A program made the position numbers and the translations under genes. Below, in pieces: positions 44,965 to 55,590 of a stretch of DNA of 64,000 bases (the stretch's first letter is position 1; each line of letters opens with the position of its first letter). Below the pieces are notes generated by a model, which ran no database searches, was not told the origin of the DNA, and worked only from the letters and a program-made list of their open reading frames with translations. Source of the DNA: Luidia sarsii (taxonomy: Eukaryota; Echinodermata; Asteroidea; Paxillosida; Luidiidae); assembly GCA_949987565.1 (NCBI GenBank), contig OX465104.1:14697789-14761788 (forward strand). The letters run 5' to 3'.

Positions 44965-46465
44965 TGACTGAGAAATGTCTTTGAGAAAGGTCTCTGAGAA
45001 AGGTCTCTGAGAAAGGTCTTTGAGAAAGGTCTTTGAGAAGGTCTCTGAGAAAGGTCTTTGAGAAAGGTCTTTGAGAAGGTCTCTGAGAAAGGTCTTTGAG
45101 AAAGGTCTTTGAGAAAGGTCTTTGAGAAAGGTCTTTGAGAAAAGGTCTTTGAGAAAGGTCTTTGGGACAGGTCTTTGGGACAGGTCTTTGGGACAGGTCT
45201 TTGAGAGAGGGCTCTGAGAAAGGTCTCTGAGAAAGGTCTCTGAGAAAGGTCTCTGAGAAAGGTCTCTGAGAAATGTCTCTGAGAAAGGTCTTTGAGAAAG
45301 GTCTTTGAGAAAGGTCTTTGAGAAAGGTCTTTGAGAAAGGTCTCTGAGAAAGGTCTCTGAGAAAGGTCTTTGAGAAAGGTCTTTGAGAAAGGTCTTTGAG
45401 AAAGGTCTCTGAGAAAGGTCTTTGAGAAAGGTCTTTGGGACAGGTCTTTGGGACAGGTCTTTGAGAAAGGTCTCTGAGAAAGGTCTCTGAGAAAGGTCTC
45501 TGAGAAAGGTCTCTGAGAAAGGTCTCTGAGAAAGGTCTCTGAGAAAGGTCTCTGAGAAAGGTCTTTGAGAAAGGTCTTTGAGAAGGGTCTCTGAGAAAGG
45601 TCTCTGAGAAAGGTCTTTGAGAAAGGTATCTCAGAAAGGTCTTTGAGAAAGGTCTTTGAGAAAGGTCTTTGAGAAAGGTATCTGAGAAAGGTCTTTGAGA
45701 AGGGTCTTTGAGAAAGGTATCTGAGAAAGGTCTTTGAGAAAGGTCTTTGGGACAGGTCTTTGGGACAGGTCTTTGGGACAGGTCTTTGAGAGAGGGCTCT
45801 GAGAAAGGTCTCTGAGAAAGGTCTCTGAGAAAGGTCTCTGAGAAAGGTCTCTGAGAAAGGTCTCTGAGAAAGGTCTCTGAGAAAGGTCTTTGAGAAAGGT
45901 CTTTGAGAAAGGTCTTTGAGAAAGGTCTCTGAGAAAGGTCTTTGAGAAAGGTCTTTGAGAAAGGTCTTTGAGAAAGGTCTTTGAGAAAGGTCTTTGAGAA
46001 AGGTCTTTGAGAAAGGTCTCTGAGAAAGGTCTCTGAGAAAGGTCTTTGGGACAGGTCTTTGGGACAGGTCTTTGAGAAAGGTCTCTGAGAAAGATCTCTG
46101 AGAAAGGTCTCTGAGAAAGGTCTCTGAGAAAGGTCTCTGAGAAAGGTCTCTGAGAAAGGTCTCTGAGAAAGGTCTTTGAGAAAGGTCTTTGAGAAAGGTC
46201 TTTGAGAAGGGTCTCTGAGAAAGGTCTTTCAGAAAGGTCTTTGAGAAAGGTATCTCAGAAAGGTCTTTGAGAAAGGTCTTTGAGAAAGGTCTCTGAGAAA
46301 GGTCTTTGAGAAAGGTATCTGAGAAAGGTCTTTGAGAAGGGTCTTTGAGAAAGGTATCTGAGAAAGGTCTTTGAGAAAGGTCTTTGAGAAAGGTCTCTGA
46401 GAAAGGTCTCTGAGAAAGGTCTCTGAGAAAGGTCTTTGAGAAGGGTCTTTGAGAAAGGTCTTGCT
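44965..46465. repeat. 13-bp minisatellite, about 115 copies
   Basis: Units GAGAAAGGTCTTT and GAGAAAGGTCTCT with GGGACAGGTCTTT variants. Variant patterns recur at exact multiples of 13: the triple GGGACAGG block at 45161 recurs 585 bp on (45 units), and the double block at 45434 recurs 611 bp on (47 units). The last unit passes into GAAAGGTCTTGCTATGATTG, a copy of the hammerhead-like dispersed repeat. Confidence 0.96.
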
Positions 46466-46650
46466 ATGATTGAAACATTGGTCCATCTACGTTTTTGAGA
46501 TTTGGCTTTTGGTCATTTAAGTCAGTAAGCATTTTTTTGCGTGTAATTTTTTCCCTGAAAAAGCAAAACAGAATTTGCTTGGACCAGGATTTGGCCCTCA
46601 GGGTTAATGGTCCAGCCCTCTACCGCCTGAGCTTCAGACTCCTGTCTCAC

Positions 46651-46751
46651 CGTTCTATTGAGTTTGGGCAAGTCCACTCCACTGATGTTGATGCCCGCAC
46701 CGAGCTCCAGATCTCCACCAATCTTGACCAGCTCCTTGAAAGTCTTGTGGC
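46651..46751 (-). CDS. Exon 16: rod repeat (short)
   Basis: Acceptor CCTGATGACAG, donor GAACG-GTGAGA; phase 1 in, phase 0 out. It begins GHKTFKELVKIGGDLELGAG and ends NISGVDLPKLNRT. The exon joins cleanly to VVKLNAVQT of the next one. It lies about 190 bp from the 13-bp minisatellite. Confidence 0.82.
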
Positions 46752-46794
46752 CTGTCATCAGGATGAGGTAATTATGTATAATACCTGGTAAGAC

Positions 46795-47035
46795 TAGAAG
46801 GATAAGACTTAAGGCCATGCATGGAGGAAGTACTGATTCGTGACACCATGTAAAGGGTTGCTTTCTTGTGAGTGAATGTTGTTCTGAACCCTCTTGTTCT
46901 TTTCAGAATTACACTCGCTCACAAAAGACATGAAGTCTCCTGATGACAGGCAGAGTGCACACTGCCCAGAAAGCTGAGTTACCAGCTCTTTTCAGAGCCA
47001 CATGATCACTCCCGTCTCAAAAAGAGATGTGTTAC
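46795..47035 (+). repeat. Palindromic family copy with CTGATGA motif
   Basis: TAAGACTTAAGGCCATGC at the left; at 46938-46976 CTCCTGATGACAGGCAG, a loop, CTGCCCAGAAAGCTGAG. The arms GGCAG/CTGCC replace GACCAG/CTGGTC of the 18280 copy, a paired change. Confidence 0.7.
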
Positions 47036-47532
47036 ATGTTTTTTTTTTCACAAAGTGACAAATCATTTCCGAACGTAACAATTGCATTAGGACACACCCC
47101 CAGATGTAAATCAGTGTCGGTTCATGTTGTTAGATCACATTACATAACCAATTAAAAAGACGGCTGAAAATTTGTTACAAGACATACTCCTAACTTTCAA
47201 AGTGCTACTTTCAAAGGGCATCTTTTTCTGGAGCATGGAAGGATTTGCTGGTCCGAGAAAATGTTGATGCATTGATGGGTTTTTTCTATGTGGAGGGCTC
47301 ATCACAGACCAGGGACCAACTTCATAAAACTGCGTGAAAACCTTCTAAGCAAGATACGTCTCCCCGGTTAAAATGAGATTGCCACCCAAATTTCACTTGA
47401 TGCTTGCTGCACTTGGCTTGTATTCTAATATCGGTTGCTTAGCATGAAATACAAGAGGAACATTGGCTGGTAACCTGATTCTTGTTGCTTAAGCGGCTCT
47501 ATAACATTTGCCCAAGACGGAAGGCAACTCAC

Positions 47533-47754
47533 CTTCGATGGTGGAGACGCCGTCCAATTTGACAAGATCCTTCGACAGCTTGTAGCCATCAATGGTGTCA
47601 TTGACCAACACCAGGTCCTCCTGGATCACAAGCCGACCTCTGACCTCTGCCAGGAGGTCAATCACCTGGGGTCGGGTCAGGGACAGTATCTGCTGCTGGA
47701 GTAAAGTGAGGTTGACCCCACTGATGAGCTCGTCTACTGTGATATTGGCCCGCA
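47533..47754 (-). CDS. Exon 15: rod repeats
   Basis: Acceptor TGTATCATCAG, donor TCGAAG-GTGAGT; phase 1 in and out. Has ANITVDELISGVNLTLLQQQ and, further on, LVLVNDTIDGYKLSKDLVKL with DGVSTIEG. Two repeat cores in one exon. Sequons NIT, NLT and NDT. Confidence 0.88.
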
Positions 47755-47879
47755 CTGATGATACAAGAGGAAAGGTTCAAACGATTTAGAAAATTGAGAC
47801 ATTTTGAACAATTTGGAAACAGGCCGAGAAAATTTGACAGACGCCGGAATCCTTGAACCTGATATCTTGTTGAATGCTT

Positions 47880-48055
47880 CTGACTAGCCCCCCCTCCCCC
47901 AGCCCGGCAAAGATTAGTTGACTATTTAGGAAGGCCGCCATCTAAGGCATGGGTAGCACGAGTGGTAAGCTAGACCAGCTGGTACATTAATAGAGTACTC
48001 GGGTTCAACTGGTCGGTACCAGTCCAAATCAAATTTTCTTTGCCATTTTTCAAAT
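47880..48055 (+). mobile_element. SINE copy 6 (degraded)
   Basis: CCCGGCAAAGATTAGTTGAC and GGAAGGCCGCCATCTAAGG are clear; A and B boxes are altered (GGGTAGCACGAGTGG, GGTTCAACTGG). Confidence 0.75.
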
Positions 48056-48289
48056 CGAAAAATATTTTACTGTTAAGTGAAAAGGCTTTTTCTGGAGCAT
48101 TTCGGGTTGCCATTGAAGTCATACTGGTATGAAAAAAAAAAAAATTTGGAGAAAATTATTATGTTTTCCCAGTGACACAGTGTCTCTGGTGACCCGTGGA
48201 ACAAAAGATATAAAGCAAGGACCTTGCAATATGCATAGACTAGGATTGGTTAATATAGCAGGCCCAAAGGTATTGAGACTAGTGATTGT

Positions 48290-48480
48290 TGAATTGCTTC
48301 AGACTGGCGTACCCAGCACGGCAAAGACTATAAGTTGACTATTTGGGAAGGCCACCATCCGTAAGGCTGGATAGCTCAGATGGGAGAGCGCTGGTACGTT
48401 AATCCAGCGCTAGAGGTCTCGGGTTCAAGTCCAGGTCCAGTCAAAGTTTTCTTTGCCAATTTTTCAATTTCTTCAGTCCA
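48290..48480 (+). mobile_element. SINE copy 7
   Basis: GGCTGGATAGCTCAGATGGG and CTCGGGTTCAAGTCCAGG with a CCAGTCAAAG end. Duplicated GCGC near the anticodon arm. Confidence 0.87.
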
Positions 48481-48784
48481 GTCAGTTTTTCCTATGTTTG
48501 TCGCAGCCCTCATGGAGCAATAACATGTTTTCATGCCTTCTGGGCAATCGTCAGTTGGGGTAGTGATATTGGCAGATCAGTTTGTCTCATTGCTGGTGGC
48601 AAGGAATGGGTTGGAGTGGCCGGACATACACAAACATTGTAGGCTCCTCATCAATAAGAACTGAACTCATGATCAAATCCATCACACTCCTGGTTTTTTT
48701 TTTTTTGGGGGGGGGGGTTCAAAAAAGAAATGGTCAAAGTACTGACGATACAATGCTAACTACATGACGGTTGAGAGGGCTTAC

Positions 48785-48955
48785 CTTCTGCGTTATTTGT
48801 GAAGCGTTTGGGGCCACCAATGTCCTGTCGCGTCATGGATGATGTGCTGACCGTTCTGGATGGTAGCTCACTGATGTCGTACGTGGCAACCTGGACATTG
48901 GTCTGTGCTTCAATGTCACCATCGACGCCAATAGTCTGGGTGAAGCTCACCAGTT
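48785..48955 (-). CDS. Exon 14: rod repeat (diverged)
   Basis: Acceptor CAATATCTAG, donor AGAAG-GTAAGC; phase 1 in and out. Contains VDGDIEAQTNVQVATYDISE, then SSMTRQDIGGPKRFTNNAEG. The GPKRF segment corresponds to G-x-K-T-F in other units. Confidence 0.82.
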
Positions 48956-49029
48956 CTAGATATTGAGTGAAATCAATTGGGGGGAAAAGGGTTACACACA
49001 AATGGTGCAAACACTTTTTCTTGACTATA

Positions 49030-49527
49030 GCCGCGTTTCCACTGGACTTATTTTGGTCAAAGTAACCAAGACTATGGTTACTTTTCCCATTTAAAGTCCA
49101 GTGGAAACGGCCCAGTTAAATTTCCTCTCGGTTAATTCAACCGAGCCGAATGGTTACTTTTACCGGCCAACCTCTATCCAGTAAAAGTGTCCAAGTAAGT
49201 ATAACCGAGCCGATTAGTCCAGTGGAAACGCACCACTCGGTTAAACGCGACTCTGTAAAAAAAAACATCCGGCCTAAGATGTAACACGTACATGCACTGT
49301 GCACAGCATCTGCTTTGTATCGCGCGCTAAATGTACACATGTACACTGTGTATTCGGCTGACACTTGAGCTGTTATGAGCCGTTATATTGCCAGCTCGGT
49401 TACTTTAACCATCGTCTCGGTTAAATTTGACCGACTCAAAAGTCCAAGTGGGAACGACGGTCAAATTTGACCATTAGAAATTTAACCATCGTCTCGGTTA
49501 AATTTTAGTCCAGTGGAAATGCGGCTT
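49030..49527. mobile_element. Foldback element, GTCCGCACTGGACTT family, copy 4
   Basis: AGCCGCGTTTCCACTGGACT and complement near 49505-49527, TA on both sides. Here CCGCACTGG has become TTCCACTGG in both arms, a matched change. Inner words ACCGAGCCGA and TAGTCCAGTGGAAACGC repeat. Confidence 0.82.
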
Positions 49528-49949
49528 TAGAAGACCAAATCTTAATGTACAAAAATTAAGAGCCCTAGGCCTAATACGGCTCTGCTTACTGTAAGTTTGG
49601 AAAACAAAAATTATTCACGGCCAATATCATTTCTCACTTCTGTAAGCAAAAAATGGTTTACCACACACGTGTGAATTGCAAAAGAAATCTTAGCGTTATC
49701 GTCCGCTAATTGCCACGTTTTCAAATAATTTTTTAGCAAAGGAGCACTGTTAGGAATTGTTAGGAGCACTGTTAGGTTCTGTCCGAATTTGTGGTCGCTG
49801 TTGAAAATTCTGCCATTTTCCTCTGTTGTTGCGTATGCAAAATCTCTTTTGAGCGCAGAAATTTCGCGCTAGCTCTTTAAGTGCCAAATCCTTGCTTGCC
49901 CGAACCACGGAATGAGTTCTGAACTTACAGCATCCCATAGAGCCATGAA

Positions 49950-50060
49950 ATTGGGTCCTGCTGTTTTGATCCTAGCAGGACCTTTACGATTCTGCCGTTG
50001 AAAAAGGGTTTTGCAATGATTGAGATGTCATCAGTCCCTCAGAATTTTGGCATTGATTTC
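49950..50060 (+). repeat. Dispersed hammerhead-like repeat copy (degraded)
   Basis: TTTGATCCTAGCAGGACC in one direction followed by GATTGAGATGTCATCAG, a worn two-copy arrangement like the hairpins at 25549 and 62918. Confidence 0.6.
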
Positions 50061-50214
50061 CATGCGTTGCCAAAATCCAAAGTTATGACACAAGAAATAC
50101 GAAGAGGCAAGGCGCAGCCATGGAAAAATGGCTCTAAAGTTTGAGGTCATTCACACAACGCAGCAACATTCATTGCAGTTGAGTCATTCACACAACGCAA
50201 AAACATTAATGAGT

Positions 50215-50570
50215 CCAATACAACATTGGTAAAAGTCAAAAGATTGCCACAGTTTGTGTGTTAAACCATTAAACATCCCCAAAAAGCAACCCTGTGAAGG
50301 TTTGAGCTCAAATGGTGATCTGAGAAAGTGGAAAAAGGTAAAAAAAACGTCACGGTTTTTGCACCACTCTGTAGTGACAGAAAAAGTTTATGACTTGCGA
50401 GTAATAAACTATTTGTCAATGTTTGAGTGAAGATTTCTAGGGAAGTACAGAATCCTAGACCGTAAGATTTCAACATGAGGATTCTATCATGACCATCTAC
50501 ACACTGTGTAAATTAGAAGGAAATCTGTGGACATGGATGTTTTCCGATCTTCCCAATGTTGTATTGGGCC
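50215..50570. mobile_element. MITE related to the AAGCCC family
   Basis: CCAATACAACATTGGTAAA at the left and CCCAATGTTGTATTGGGCC at the right share ACAACATTGG with the copies at 18367 and 28867 but differ outside it. Confidence 0.7.
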
Positions 50571-50593
50571 TTTAAGTCACAAATGATAGTCAC

Positions 50594-50833
50594 CGGATAT
50601 GTCCTGTTCTCCCTGGATCTGGACCACGTCAACGGGCAGGCTGATCTCATTCAGGAAGCCAGACAATGTCAGGCTGTCGTCCAGGTGCACAGTGCTGGCA
50701 AAGTAGAGTGGCGTGCTGATGGTCCCGCCGGCCATGTCCAGACGGACGAAGGTGCTGACCATGGCCTTGTTGATGGCCGACACCACCATCACGTTGCTGC
50801 CGATGGTGACCGTACCGTCAAAATACTTCTTGT
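50594..50833 (-). CDS. Exon 13: rod repeats
   Basis: Acceptor GGCCTGTCCAG, donor ATCCG-GTGACT; phase 1 in and out. Contains KKYFDGTVTIGSNVMVVSAI, a diverged unit around NKAMVSTFVRLDMAGG, then LTLSGFLNEISLPVDVVQIQ and GEQDISG. The last part is a clear match to the LTGDQ element. Confidence 0.87.
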
Positions 50834-51139
50834 CTGGACAGGCCAAAATCGAGAGAAATAAGAGATCAATTTGAGGATGGTTTAATGTGGACATCATAGA
50901 AAAAGACCCCTCAACCAGCAGGAGAGATGAAAGGTGTCAATGGCCCAGTCATCAGTGATTGACACCAACTATAATGTTACTGTCACCGGTGATCACACCC
51001 CCGCTTTTCATTCAGATGCAAACAACTAATTGTTGTAAACCTGGCTACGGCAGCTTGGGGATCAGCTCGTGGATGCAGCTTTTTCAATTCAAGTCAAACA
51101 AACCAAGGAAAAAATGAGGAAGGAAGAAAAGAGGAGGGG

Positions 51140-51322
51140 TGTGTGATCCCTGGAGATATATGGCAGGTAATGGTTGAATTGCTGCTGACTGTCACTCCCA
51201 CTCACCCCGGCAAAGACTAGTTGACTATTTGGGAGGCCACCATCTAAGGGCTGGATAGCTCAGATGGAAGAGCACTGGTACATTAGTCCAGAGGTCTCGG
51301 GTTCAAGTCCCGGTCCGGTCAA
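51140..51322 (+). mobile_element. SINE copy 8
   Basis: GTGATCCCTGGAGATATATG, CCCCGGCAAAGACTAGTTG, GGATAGCTCAGATGG and CTCGGGTTCAAGTCCCGG. The tRNA-like part is 51248-51321, with GGGCTGG near its start and CCGGTC at its end. A separate 5' fragment in reverse orientation lies at 51000-51065. Confidence 0.9.
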
Positions 51323-51422
51323 AACATATTATAAAAGCATACACAGATAACACGCATCAAATACAATTGTTACGATGGATTTGATGGAATCGACCACTGG
51401 ATGGCGTCCCTGATCATCTTAC

Positions 51423-51609
51423 CGAGGATATCTTGTCTGGTGTCGATGAGCACGGCAACGCTGTCCAGTTCTGTCACGTTGACCCCATCAACGAGGTCAG
51501 TCAGGAGCTGACCCTCGACCCTGACCAGTCCTCGGAAGGTGATACGACCAGACAGCTCCCCACCCGTTGCCAGGGGAACCAGCTGGGGCTCAAACACAGA
51601 CAGGTCCAC
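51423..51609 (-). CDS. Exon 12: rod repeat
   Basis: Acceptor CCTTTCTACAG, donor CCTCG-GTAAGA; phase 0 in, phase 1 out. Reads GELSGRITFRGLVRVEGQLL, then DLVDGVNVTELDSVAVLIDT and RQDILG. All three landmarks of the repeat (K/R-x-F-x-G, VDGVN, Q/D-I-x-G) are present in order. Confidence 0.9.
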
Positions 51610-51654
51610 CTGTAGAAAGGAGACAGGTGGGCGTGTCAGTACAACAACGTTGCT

Positions 51655-51900
51655 TATGTTTGGTAAGACTTTGAAGGTTTGCATGGTGGAGGTATCAAGT
51701 GGAAGTTTTGCGGTAACACCATGTTCAGAAAAGAAGTGTGTGGCTCTGAAAAGAGCCGGTAACTGTACATTTTGGGCAGTGTGTAGACGATGAAGGGCAG
51801 AGTACACATTGCTTGAAACATTACCGGCTGTTAACACACTACTTCTCAGAAGAGATGTGTTGAATAGTGTCACCGCAAAAAAACAAGTTTTTTTCTTAAC
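51655..51900 (+). repeat. Palindromic family copy with GATGA motif
   Basis: TGCATGGTGGAGGTATC and GGTAACACCATG at the left, GTCACCGCAAAAA at the right, and at 51788-51818 CGATGAAGGGCAG, loop, TTGCTTGAAAC. The facing arms GGCAG and TTGCT still pair with G-U bonds. Confidence 0.65.
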
Positions 51901-52423
51901 ATGTTTTTTTGTTCCAAAATTAGGAGGGCCTGATAATAATTTAATAATAATAATATTGAATTTATATAGCGTTTTTTCCATGACATGTTCAAGAGCGCAT
52001 TATAATATCAAAAATAACATAGACGTTTCGATCCTAGCAGAACCTTTCTCAAAGGCAGAATGACAGGGACAAAACAAATAAGAAGATAGGGAGATAGAGT
52101 ATCAGGGACAAGGATGACCGACAATGAACAGAGGGGATAGCAAGAAGGATGAGATCAAAGGGAAGAGCAGGGGTTCGGGTTGGGATTAGGAAGTGGGAGG
52201 GGAAACATCATATGGAAATGGTGAAAGAGAGAAGTGGGGGAGTGAACACAAAAGATAGAATATCACCCCCTCCTGGATGTTGAGGCCATGTGGTTGAAAT
52301 GTCTGAGGACGCGACATCCACATTTTCTCCCTGCTCAAATGGACTCTATGCCCGGAACACTCATATCTGGTATGGAATGATTGGGGAGAATGAGTTCTTT
52401 TTTAAACAAAGGAATTAGCTCAC

Positions 52424-52656
52424 AGTATCTATAGTTTTCCCCTCGGCAACCACAGCGGCTTGGGTCAAGACCAGGTTTTGAGTGACATCCTTCTCCCCGT
52501 TGACGACGTGGTCAAGGTGAGTGGTCACTATGTCTGCGGACATGTTGAAGCTGTTGACAAAGCCGTCCACAGTCACGTTGTCCAAGAAAGTGGTGAGGTC
52601 ATAGAAGGACAGAGAACCCATGGGGTACTGTAGCCCAGTGACGGTCATCACGTCAG
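52424..52656 (-). CDS. Exon 11: rod repeat
   Basis: Acceptor TTTTTTTCAG, donor GATACT-GTGAGC; phase 1 in, phase 0 out. Contains TVDGFVNSFNMSADIVTTHL and VVNGEKDVTQNLVLTQAAVV. The NGVD core is changed to NSFNMS, a more diverged copy. NVT and NMS are sequons. Confidence 0.85.
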
Positions 52657-52754
52657 CTGAAAAAAACAAAAAGGAAGCACCTTAATCAATTTGCAGTGTT
52701 CATGACCGGTCACACTGGGGTTTCTGAATATTGTGCCATCAAACCTCAAAAAAA

Positions 52755-53300
52755 GGCAAAATGTCTTTCGATCATAGCAGGACCTTTCTCAAAGGCAGAA
52801 TGTCTTTCGATCCTAGCAAGACCTTTCTCAAAGGTCGAATGTCTTTCGATCATAGCAGGACCTTTCTCAAAGACAGAATGTCTTTCGATCCTAGCAGGAC
52901 CTTTCTCAAAGGCAGAATGTCTTTCGATCCTAGCAGGACCTTTCTCAAAGGCAGAATGTCTTTCGATCCTAGCAGGACCTTTCTCAAAGGCAGAATGTCT
53001 TTCAATCCTAGCAGGACCTTTCTCAAAGGCAGAATGTCTATCGATCCTAGCAGGACCTTTCTCAAAGGCAGAATGTCTTTCGATCCTAGCAGAACCTTTC
53101 TCAAAGGCAGAATGTCTTTCGATCCTAGCAGGACCTTTCTCAAAGGCAGAATGTCTTTCGATCCTAGCAGGACCTTTCTCAAAGGCAGAATGTCTTTCAA
53201 TCCTAGCAGGACCTTTCTCAATCGTTTCAAAAATAGCAGGACCTTTCTCAATCACTCTGATCCTAGCAGGACCTTTGACAACTTTTCCCAAAGCCTTTGG
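52755..53300. repeat. 39-bp minisatellite, about 12 copies
   Basis: Units contain TTCGATCCTAGCAGGACC, TTTCTCAAAGGCAGAATG. Each is a reverse copy of the hammerhead-like core (GCCTTTGAGAAAGG ... GATCGAAA) cut before GTC. 39 is three times 13, the unit of the array at 44965. The last copies are shortened. Confidence 0.95.
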
Positions 53301-53394
53301 GAAAGGTCCTGCTAGGATCAGAACTTCACTCCTCCTAATTTTTCGATTTCCTTTATTTCTTTAGATTAAGAAAAAAAATGAAAGACTCCCCTAC

Positions 53395-53622
53395 TTGGAA
53401 TATCGATCCCATTGATGTCCCCATCCACATCCAGGTTGGAACTGGTCAGAGTCACATTTTCAGTCAGGGTGACGAGGCCGTCGATAGTCTGGTCCCCAGT
53501 GAGCCAGACGACGCTGTCATTAAGGGTCTTGACGTTGATCCCGTTAATGGTGCTCTTGTCGGCATACGTGTTGACGACTGTTCCCGTCGTTACGACGACT
53601 GGCTGCTCAAACAGGAGTGGGG
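53395..53622 (-). CDS. Exon 10: rod repeats
   Basis: Acceptor CCCTCATCAG, donor CCAA-GTAGGG; phase 1 in and out. A textbook example of the repeat: STINGINVKTLNDSVVWLTG, then DQTIDGLVTLTENVTLTS, then VDGDINGIDIP starting the next unit. ENVT and NDS are sequons. Confidence 0.9.
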
Positions 53623-54246
53623 CTGATGAGGGCCAACACAAAAATCTCGAAACATTTAGAAGGGCCCAATGAGCCCGATGAATCAATCCTAGCACAACCT
53701 TTCTCAAACGCAGAAATGATGAGGACACAAGCAGATAGAAAGCGGGCAGAGGCAATAGAGTACATATGACAGAAAATGGACAACCGTGGAAAGCGGATGG
53801 GGCGGGGTGAGATTGGGATTGGAAAAAGGGATTAGCGGAGGAAAGATCAAATTGAAGAGGAAAGTGAAGGAGGTGAACACAAGACAATGATTAGTGTTAG
53901 CATGTCCGAATGCAAATGTTGACAATCAGAAAACATAGGGGCCTACATTTGAGATGCCTTGGAGAAGGTCTTCAGAATGTGAGACCATGCTCTAACTCCT
54001 AACAGAAACGAAAATCCTAACTAAGTCAAATTTTCAAACAATGAGATCAAATCTTAGCCAAAGTCCATCCTCTTTAGCACAAAAGCTTGGCCTAACTGCA
54101 AAATGAGCTACAATTATGGAGTTGGCTCAAGTATCTCCACACATTGCTTTGTCTTTTATGAATGACAGTGAACAATGTGGAATACAATTTCGGTATTTTA
54201 GTGTTTAATGTTAATAAGTAAAATCTGAAATGGACTGATGTCTTAC

Positions 54247-54420
54247 AGGAAATATTCTGGACTCCACTAATGGTGACCACGTCCTTCTTCTCAGCCACCA
54301 GCGGCCTCAGTCTGTCCTCAATCCTGATGCCGTCATCCAGGACGGGGGAATCAAGGTTGAAGGAATAATCCTCCACTACAGTCAGGTTCTGTATTGTTAG
54401 CACTGCTGCCACCACTTTGC
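54247..54420 (-). CDS. Exon 9: rod repeat
   Basis: Acceptor TTTTCCCAG, donor TCCT-GTAAGA; phase 1 in and out. Contains QNLTVVEDYSFNLDSP, DDGIRIEDRL in the place of the NGVD motif, and VVTISGVQNIS in the place of LTGDQ. One sequon (NLT). Confidence 0.83.
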
Positions 54421-54454
54421 CTGGGAAAAGGGTTTAAACCAAACAGGGTTCATC

Positions 54455-54990
54455 CAAATGGTACCTGGCAGTGTACCCCCTTATTTATCTCCCACCTGGG
54501 TACCTGTATCTCTTATCACTGGCCATCTCCCACTAGATACCTGTGCCCATCTTTACTTGGTGTATCCCATTGGGTATATGTGCTCCTCATCACTGGGTAT
54601 CCCCCATGATGAGTGCCTGTCCCACTCATCACTGGGTATTTCCACTGGGTGCGGCCTGTACCCCTCTCCAATGGGTATCTCCCACTAGGTGCCTGTACCC
54701 CTCTTTACTAGGTATTTCCCACTGGGTGCTGGTACCCCTCTTCACTGGGTACATGTATCTGCCTTGAATGCCTATATCTCACTCATCATAGATCACTGGG
54801 TATATCCCACTGCTGGGTGCCTGTACCTTGGTATCTCCCTTGAGTGCCTGTACCCCTCTTCACTGGGTATCACCCACTGGGTGCCTGTACCTTTCTTCAC
54901 TGGGTATCTCCCTTGAGTGCCTGTACCCCTCATCACTAGGTATACCCCATAGGGTGCCTGTACCCCTTTTCACTGGATATCTCCCACTGG
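54455..54990. repeat. ~37-bp minisatellite (CACTGGGTAT words)
   Basis: Variable-length units with GTGCCTGTACCCCTC, TTCACTGGGTATCTCCC and ACTGGGTG. Copies are less alike than in the other arrays, so it is probably older. It fills much of intron 8. Confidence 0.88.
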
Positions 54991-55006
54991 ATAAACCCCG
55001 GCGTAC

Positions 55007-55159
55007 CTGTGAAATTCATGCGGCTGGTTACGATCTGGTCTCCATCCAGTTTGAGAGTATCCTCCAGCTCCCGGTGAAGGTCGTCGACCTCGGAGGAGAG
55101 GTCGCTCAGCCCAGACTCCAGCTGTTGCATGCATCCCGGAACAGTTCCCACTGGTTTGA
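55007..55159 (-). CDS. Exon 8: helical cap with one Cys, start of rod
   Basis: Acceptor TGACTGCCAG (an in-frame alternative CCAG lies 9 nt further in), donor TCACAG-GTACGC; phase 1 in and out. The protein has CMQQLESGLSDLSSEVDDL with hydrophobic residues spaced like a coiled coil, then TLKLDGDQIVTSRMNFTG, the first LDGDQ motif of the rod repeat. A lone cysteine in a helix beside the rod suggests a cross-linked oligomer; that part is inference. Confidence 0.85.
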
Positions 55160-55384
55160 CTGGCAGTCACAGATAGGAGGACGTGTTAGGGCAAGGAACA
55201 CCAGTTTGTATGTTTGTTCTAAAAATCTCCAATAAACAAAGTAAGAATTGTTTGTTCATTTTCAAATGAAGTATTAAGATTAACAAACCATAAGAATAAT
55301 GACTGGGAATTTGTTCTAACAATTTATAAAAAAAAATAAAAAATGAAAACTGACTGGGAACTTTTGACCAAATTGACCAACAAA

Positions 55385-55590
55385 AATGTCAAAGAAAACT
55401 TTGACACAGATTTGAAACAGAGACCTCTGGTTTTGCGTGCCAGCACTCTCCCCAACTGAGGCTATCCAGCCTTTAGATGGTGGCCTCCCAAATAGTCAAC
55501 TAGTCTTTGCCGGGGTGGTTGTTTGCATCTGAATGAAAGTGGGGCTGTGATCCCTGGAGATTAATGGTTTTATCGCTTTTGACTGGCGCC
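55385..55590 (-). mobile_element. SINE copy 9
   Basis: GAGACCTCTGGTTTTGCGTG, GGCTATCCAGCC and TAGTCTTTGCCGGGGTGG on the plus strand, followed by an inverted 5' fragment (GTTTGCATCTGAATGAAAG). Confidence 0.85.

Noticed and set aside
51248..51321. Possible tRNA gene
   Set aside because: A and B boxes are good, but the same sequence recurs a dozen times with the same flanks, so it is the tRNA-like part of a SINE.
52696..53364. Plus and minus frames of 13-residue repeats
   Set aside because: Caused by the 39-bp array, whose length is a multiple of three; no splice sites or other domain.
53366..53887. 173-codon minus frame taken as one protein
   Set aside because: Only 53395-53622 is exon; the N-terminal part is intron, as shown by the acceptor and the matching phase with exon 9.
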